This document shows, piece after piece, positions 58,670 to 64,000 of a stretch of DNA of 64,000 bases. A program made the position numbers and the translations under genes. Position 1 is the stretch's first letter. Every line of letters starts with the position of its first letter. A model generated the notes under the pieces. That model was not told where the DNA came from. It saw nothing but the letters and a program-made list of their open reading frames with translations, and did no database searches. Origin of the DNA: Platanthera guangdongensis. Taxonomy: Eukaryota > Streptophyta > Magnoliopsida > Asparagales > Orchidaceae. Location: NCBI GenBank assembly GCA_039583875.1, contig CM077153.1, positions 67,650,482 through 67,714,481 on the forward strand, in the 5' to 3' direction.

Positions 58670-61600
58670 TTAAATGGTACCTGAAATGAAGAGTTCTGGA
58701 TACTCTTCTAGCATGGCTTATTCTCGTTCCCAAGAGTGCTCCTCACGACCGCAGTTGTCCCATCGGACTTTCACGAGTTTAACCTCTTTATTCCGCAACT
58801 GCCGCGTCTCCGAATCCTCTATAGCAATTGGACGGACTCGCGTCCTCAAGTCTTCCTCTATCGGTACCGATGTCGGCTCAATCACCACACTAGCCTCCAC
58901 CAAGGCTTTCCTCAAGACGGAGACATGGAAGATGTCATGCAATCCACTCAGATCCGCGGACATCGCCAACCAATAGGGTGCTTCTCCCACCCGTTCAACA
59001 ACTTCAAAAGGCCCCAAAAACCTTGGACTCAACTTCTTGAGTCGGCGAATCCGTAAGACGCTTTGAACGTCTTGATCTTCAAATAGACCCAATCACCAAC
59101 CGCAAACTCCAACTTCCTATGACGAGCATTAAAGTATTTTGCTTGCCGGTCTTGCGCCACCTTCATATGCTCTTGAATGGTCCGTACCAACTCACAAGCG
59201 TCAACTACCACCTCCTTTCCCAAAATTTTGGTGTCTCCTGCCTCTGTCCAAGACATTGGTGTTCGACACCGCCTCCCATACAAAGCTTCGTATGGCGCCA
59301 TTTTTATACTTGCTTGATAACTATTATTGTACGCGAATTCCACCATGAAGAGGTGATCCTCCCACTTCTTGCCGAAGTCAAGAATGCACATTCTCAGCAT
59401 ATCCTCCATAGTACGATTCGTCCTTTCAGTTTGCCCGTCAGTTTGAGGATGGAATGTCGTACTGAACTTTAGCTTCATGCCCAAACTCTTCTGAACCAAT
59501 CTCCAATCCTTGGACATAAACCGTCCATCTCGATCGCTGACTATGCTCTTAGTAATCCCAAACAGTCGCACAATGTTGCGAACATACAACTCCACCAGCT
59601 TATCCACGTTGTCCTCCTTCCGATTTGGGATGAAGTGGGCCACCTTGGTTAAGCGATCCACGATCACCCAAATAGCATCATTACCCTGCTGCGATCTAGG
59701 CAGACCATGTACAAAATCCATGGAGATGTCATCAAATTTCCACTCCGGGATTGGAAGAGGCTTCAGGAACCCGCCCAGCTTCTGACATTAGGCCTTCACC
59801 AAGGCACAAGTTTGGCAACGATTCACATACAAAGCTACGTCCCGCTTCAGCCCCAGCCACCAAAAGGATTTATTCATATCCAAGTACATCTTTGTACTGC
59901 CCGGGTGAATGGAGTACTTTGTGAAGTGAGCCTCAAACATCAACTCCTCACGGAGTTTGCCGAACTGCGGTACACAAACCCTTCCGTCCTTCCTCAGAAT
60001 CCCATCAATCGTCTCCTAGACGCTGCTCTCGCCCTTTTGAGCCTCCAACACAAATGGTTGAAACTCCACATCCAATCGAATCGCTTCCCGAATGCGATCG
60101 GAAAAGTCATTCTGCACTTCAATCTAGTTCAACCGAGCCACGCTGGACTCGCCTCTCGCCATGCTGGACTCACCTCTCGCCACACATTCCAAACCAAGGG
60201 ACTCCCATTCCCGAACCAAACGCTCATCATGAGCTTCGATCCAATTCCCTTGCCCCGAGTACTTTCTACTCAAGGCATCCGCCACCACGTTGGATTTACC
60301 TGGCATATACTGAATCACCACCTCGTAGTCTCCAAGAAACTCAACCCACCTGCGTTGCCGCATGTTCAAGTCCTTTTGAGCCAAGAGATACTTCAGGCTT
60401 TTATGATCCGTGAAAATCTCCACCTTTGCACCATACACATAATGTCCCCATATTTTCAACACAAAAATTACCGCCGCCAACTACAAGTCATGGACGGGGT
60501 AATTCCTCTCATAAGGCTTCAGTTGTCTAGACCCAAAAGCTATCACCTTGCCATGTTGCACCAAAACGCAACCCAAACCGCATCCCGATGCATCACTGAA
60601 GATCTGAAATCCCTCGGTCCCTTGCGGTATACTTAGGATTGGAGCCATCATCAGTCTCTCCTTCAGTGCCTTAAATGCTTGGCTGCACTCTTGAGTCCAC
60701 ACAAACTTATGATCTTTACGAGTGAGTGAGGTGAGGGGTAGAGCTATCCGCGAAAAATTCTCCACAAATCTCCTATAATAGCCGACTAGCCCAAGAAAAC
60801 TTCGGACTTCCGCCACGGTCCTCAAAACCGGCCGATCTCTAATGGCTTCCACTTTTGTTGGATCCACTGCCACCCCATCCCCACTAATCACGTGGCCCAA
60901 AAATGCCACCTTCTCTAACCAGAACTCACACTTTGAGAACTTTGCATACAGCTGATTCTCCCTCAACACTTGCAAGACCACTCTCAAGTGGGTCTCATGC
61001 TCCACTTCCGATTTGGAATACACATAGATGTCATCGATGAAGACAACCACAAAAGAATCCAAGTATTCCCGAAATACCCGATTCATAAGGTCCATGAACA
61101 CAGATGGGGGGTTCGTCAGCCCGAACGGCATCACCGTAAACTTAAAGTGTCCATACTTTGTACCAAAAGCAGTCTTGGGTATGTCCTCGTCCCGAATTCA
61201 CAACTGATAATAGCTTGACTTCAAGTCCAATTTTGAATACACCACCGACCCCACCAATTGGTCGAACAAGTCGTCTACCCGTGGAATCAGATACTTATTC
61301 TTGACGGTCAATTTATTCAGCTCTCGGTAGTCTATGCATAGCCGCATGATACCGTCTTTATTCTTTACAAACAACACCGACGCGCTCCACGATGAAGAAC
61401 TGGGTCTAATATACCCTTGCTCCAACAGTTCCTGTAGCTGTACTTTGAGTTCAGCCAACTCCTTTGGTGCCATCCTAAATGGAGGACGTGACACCGGACT
61501 AGCCTCCGGCACTAACTCGATCGAGAAGTCGATCTCCCGCCGAGGAGGCGCTCCAGGAAGTTCATCCGGAAACACATCCTTGAACTTTGCCACTACGGGC

Positions 61601-62075
61601 ACTTCCTCAATAGATAACTGGGAGAGACGAACCTCCAATAACGCTACAAGCGCTACACCACCCTGGTTAACCGCCCACATCAATTGCATGGCCGAAATCA
61701 GGGAATAGGCCACCCCACAAAGGCCCTCAAATTTGACTTCCGCCTGCCCTTTGCTCCTTAGGGTCACTACCTTAGATATGCAGTCAATACTGGCGCGCTG
61801 CCCTGCAAGCCAGTCCATGCCCAAAATGACATCGAACTCAACCAATGGTAAAATCGCTGCTACCAAAACGAAGTCAACTCCGTCCAGCTCCCAACAGATG
61901 CGCCCTTTGGCCCCGGTGGTCATGGATGACCCATCCGGAATGCACACTTTCAACTCCGCATCCGACGAGAAAGACTCAACTCCTATTCTCCGGATGAAGC
62001 TCTCCGCGAGAAAGGAGTGCGATGCTCCCGTATCAAACAATACCCTAGCGGGGTATCTAGAAACTAAAACGAAGC
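58670..62075 (-). pseudogene. pol: pol of gypsy D: protease, RT, RNase H, integrase
   Basis: On the minus strand: protease [18 protein letters not shown] ([32 protein letters not shown] with both Asp kept), RNase H ([15 protein letters not shown]), integrase (FTKYSIHPGSTKMY, CQTC, MDFVHGLPRSQQGN, IVSDRDGRF, VEFAYNNSYQASIK) and the chromodomain-like tail (RNKEVKLVKVRWDNCGREE, EEYPELF). One frame holds from 62075 to about 59050, with stops at about 61199, 60482, 60125, 60017 and 59791. A one-base loss near 59060 shifts the frame, and a TAA near 58716 follows. Several stops fit C-to-T change. A small duplication, [13 protein letters not shown], lies near 60140. Slightly less decayed than A. Confidence 0.93.
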
Positions 62076-62147
62076 CTACAGCATAGACATCACACATAAA
62101 AGTCTAAAAGTATGTAGGACAAAATTTAAACTTAAATTTCTTCATAC
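62076..62147 (-). other. Probable intron at the gag-protease junction of D
   Basis: On the minus strand ACAG is followed by GTATGAAG and the stretch ends in TGCTGTAG, 72 nt later. Removing it leaves the frame unchanged and deletes the in-frame TAG that otherwise separates gag from protease. Phase and place are the same as in A and C. Confidence 0.75.
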
Positions 62148-63351
62148 CTGTCACCACATCGGTTTGGCAGATCGCTTCCTGCTGTCCAAGGTTGTAGGCC
62201 CTTGGTTGCACCGGCTGGAACCGAGAAGTGCTTGACTCCGCCATCTTCCCTTTCTCCGCGGCACTGGGGCCGAAGCGCACAGTCTGCTCCTGCCTTGCCT
62301 CTTGCTCCGCTCCTCCTTGAGGACAAATATGAGCTATGTGCCCCACCTTACCGCAGTTGTAGCACGTCGGAGGTCCCCTAGAGTGAGAACCTCCAGGCGT
62401 CCACTTGCTCTTCTCACCGGATCTGGCAGTGTGAGGCTTTTTCCTCCACCTACTCCCTTCAGATTTTCCCTGGGATTGGGGAGGCTTCCCTTCCCCTTGC
62501 TTGGGAGTGAAACCCTTACGACGTTGGGTTCGCTCCAGATCACTTTCCAATATCCTGGCAGCCTCAACTAATTCATTGAATCTCGCTCTCTTCATGGAGA
62601 TGAGGGGTTGCCTCAGATTCTCCCTCAGACCCTGGTAGAAGAGGTTATCCCTCTCTACATCATCTGCCATCGTCGTTCCCGCGTAACGACCCAAATGGGT
62701 GAACTCCTACACATACTCGTCCACCGTCTTGTCCCGCTGCATTAAGTGCAGAAACTGCCTCTGAAGTGCCAACCGTGTATAAACGGGAATGTACCTCTTT
62801 AGAAAAGCATCCCCAAACTCCTCCACCGACGGGGTGCATCCAGGGAACTGCCGGCCGCTATGGCTCACCCACCACAACTTGGCGTTTCCTTCCAACATGA
62901 ACGCTGCATACTCAGATTTATTTTCTTCTGGCGTCTCTGCCGCCCTAAAAAGCTCTTGAATTAGAACCCACCAATCCTCCTCATCCGTTGGCATATCAAC
63001 TCCCTTGAATGATGGGGGATGGAAGCTCAGGAAATACTTCATGTTCCGGTCTCCATGTCCGGCAACCACCCTTTCCGCCAAAGGCTCCACTCGCCTGGCT
63101 TCTCCGCCTGGCACGACCGTCGCCGTGTCCGGTGTAGCAGGGGTTGCCACCTGAGCTGCCGCTGCAGCTTGGGCTGCCACCATCACTTCTGCAAGCATGC
63201 GGAAGAAGTCGGCCAGGTTTACACCCGTACCCAAAAGACCTGGAGCAGTAGCACTGCTCGCCGAAAGCTCTTCTCTTGCTCTCGACGTACTCGCCTCGTT
63301 GCTTGCACTCTTCAAGAAAACAAGAAACAAGGGATCAGTCTCTAATCTCAA
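62148..63351 (-). pseudogene. gag: gag of gypsy D
   Basis: One frame of about 400 codons on the minus strand with a single TAG at 62707-62709, probably from CAG. An Ala-rich start is followed by YFLSFHPPSFKGVDMP, EYAAFMLEGNAKLWW and FGDAFLKRYIP, the retrotransposon gag core. A Lys/Gly/Ser-rich linker leads to the intact zinc knuckle CYNCGKVGHIAHIC (about 62320-62366) and the end motif QPRAYNLGQQEAI, shared with A. No clear ATG opens the frame; 63351 is a TTG, so the true start, or a leader splice, is unresolved. Confidence 0.88.
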
Positions 63352-63436
63352 GACTTAAACAATAGTACACTCATGGTCCAGCGTTACTCTTATGTGGATA
63401 ACTTCTCTACGCATTGACCTTGAATCTAATCCTCCC

Positions 63437-63446
63437 TCTGATACCA
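63437..63446 (-). other. Primer binding site of D
   Basis: On the minus strand TGGTATCAGA follows the LTR end by three bases, fitting initiator tRNA-Met. Confidence 0.85.
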
Positions 63447-63449
63447 AAT

Positions 63450-64000
63450 TGTAACACCTCCCCTGTAATGACCGTAAAATATGGGTCCTGCTGGGGCCCC
63501 ACAACATACGGACGCCATAGCTTTAGTATTATAAGTTGATATAACTACCCACACTCAAAACACTTTACACAACACAGCGGAAACATAAGCAAGACTAGAA
63601 GTTATCCACCACTACAAGAGTAAAAAGATGGCCTTATGGCCTTACAACACAAGAGAGTCCAAACTCACATAATACAATAATCATGAAAGTGCATAAGCAC
63701 TCCTAGTCTACCTCAGCATGCAAGCCGGATAACATGAGTCTCAAACATGCAATATCATATAAGAAAAGACACAAAAGAAGGGAACACTTCGTTAGGCTTA
63801 GGCCTTTCTGGCCGGCGAACTAGCTCCTGCTTGCGATCCTTGCCCTGTAAAAATTATTAGTAACGTGGGTCAGCAAAGGCTGACCTCAAACTGTGTAACC
63901 AACACATCTCCTCCCGGCCGACCCTAACGGACCCCGGGGAACCCTCCAACCTGCAAGTCAGCACTTCGTATGCAATATATAAATATAAACCAGAAATGCA
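63450..64000 (-). repeat. 5' LTR of D, cut by the window end
   Basis: TGTAACACCTCCCCTG onward matches 56159-56710 with few differences, so D is fairly young. Confidence 0.92.

Larger units (their letters stand above)
56159..64000 (-). mobile_element. Gypsy element D (same lineage as A), right end outside window
   Basis: On the minus strand: 5' LTR (from beyond 64000 to 63450), tRNA-Met primer site, gag, probable intron, pol, polypurine tract, 3' LTR (58612-56159). It cuts F after NYLVARV. The 5 bases before it are CGTGT; the matching duplication is outside the window. Its proteins and LTR words match A so closely that both belong to one family group. Confidence 0.9.

Overview
The window is plant nuclear DNA made almost entirely of LTR retrotransposons nested inside one another. 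I see no host protein gene, rRNA, tRNA gene or bacterial feature. The evidence is Ty1-copia and Ty3-gypsy polyproteins on both strands, paired LTRs, primer sites for initiator tRNA-Met or tRNA-Asp, polypurine tracts, and target-site duplications (TSDs). The species cannot be told; a repeat-rich flowering plant is the natural reading.

Layout. X (1-5740, +) is the 3' end of a copia element with an unusual long extra ORF after pol and a 1.9-kb LTR; a related partial LTR follows to 6275. B (6276-41575, +) is an old copia element split by two insertions. A (7556-24763, +) is a gypsy element that landed between B's integrase and reverse transcriptase; its 3' LTR was in turn entered by G (16098-24069, -, perfect TSD GTGGC), an Athila-like element without pol. 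C (27276-39141, -, perfect TSD TCACG) is a gypsy element in B's 3' spacer. B itself appears to sit inside the left LTR of E (41576-50643, -), a gypsy element with a 5-kb LTR and a gutted interior. E abuts the primer site and LTR of an older D-like remnant (50644 to about 52215). F (53561-56158, +) is a broken Athila-like gypsy, cut by D (56159 to beyond 64000, -), a gypsy element closely related to A.

Three patterns stand out. (1) In every family whose U3 is visible, an array of short, mostly CpG-centred palindromes sits directly upstream of a TATA or TATA-like box. The word differs in each family: TACTCGAGTA in X, TACCGC-N3-GCGGTA in B, GACACGGGCGTGTC in A and D, GTGTCGACAC in C, 11-bp arms GCGCACGACCA/TGGTCGTGCGC in G, and the double W-box GGTCAACTTGACC in E. 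X carries a second such array with its own TATA box just before its extra ORF, and G has one copy of its word before its second ORF. (2) Gypsy elements A, C and D each carry a probable 72-97 nt GT-AG intron at the same place, between gag and protease. Removing it joins the two reading frames, while keeping it ends Gag at an in-frame stop, so splicing could set the Gag to Gag-Pol ratio. (3) Conserved hairpins, some with compensatory base changes, lie in the R-U5 region (C and E), just after the primer site (A, C, E) and just before the polypurine tract (A, C, D, E).

Most coding regions are decayed by stops and frameshifts. The best preserved are the 369-codon double zinc-knuckle ORF of G and the 802-codon extra ORF of X, which has only two in-frame TGA codons.
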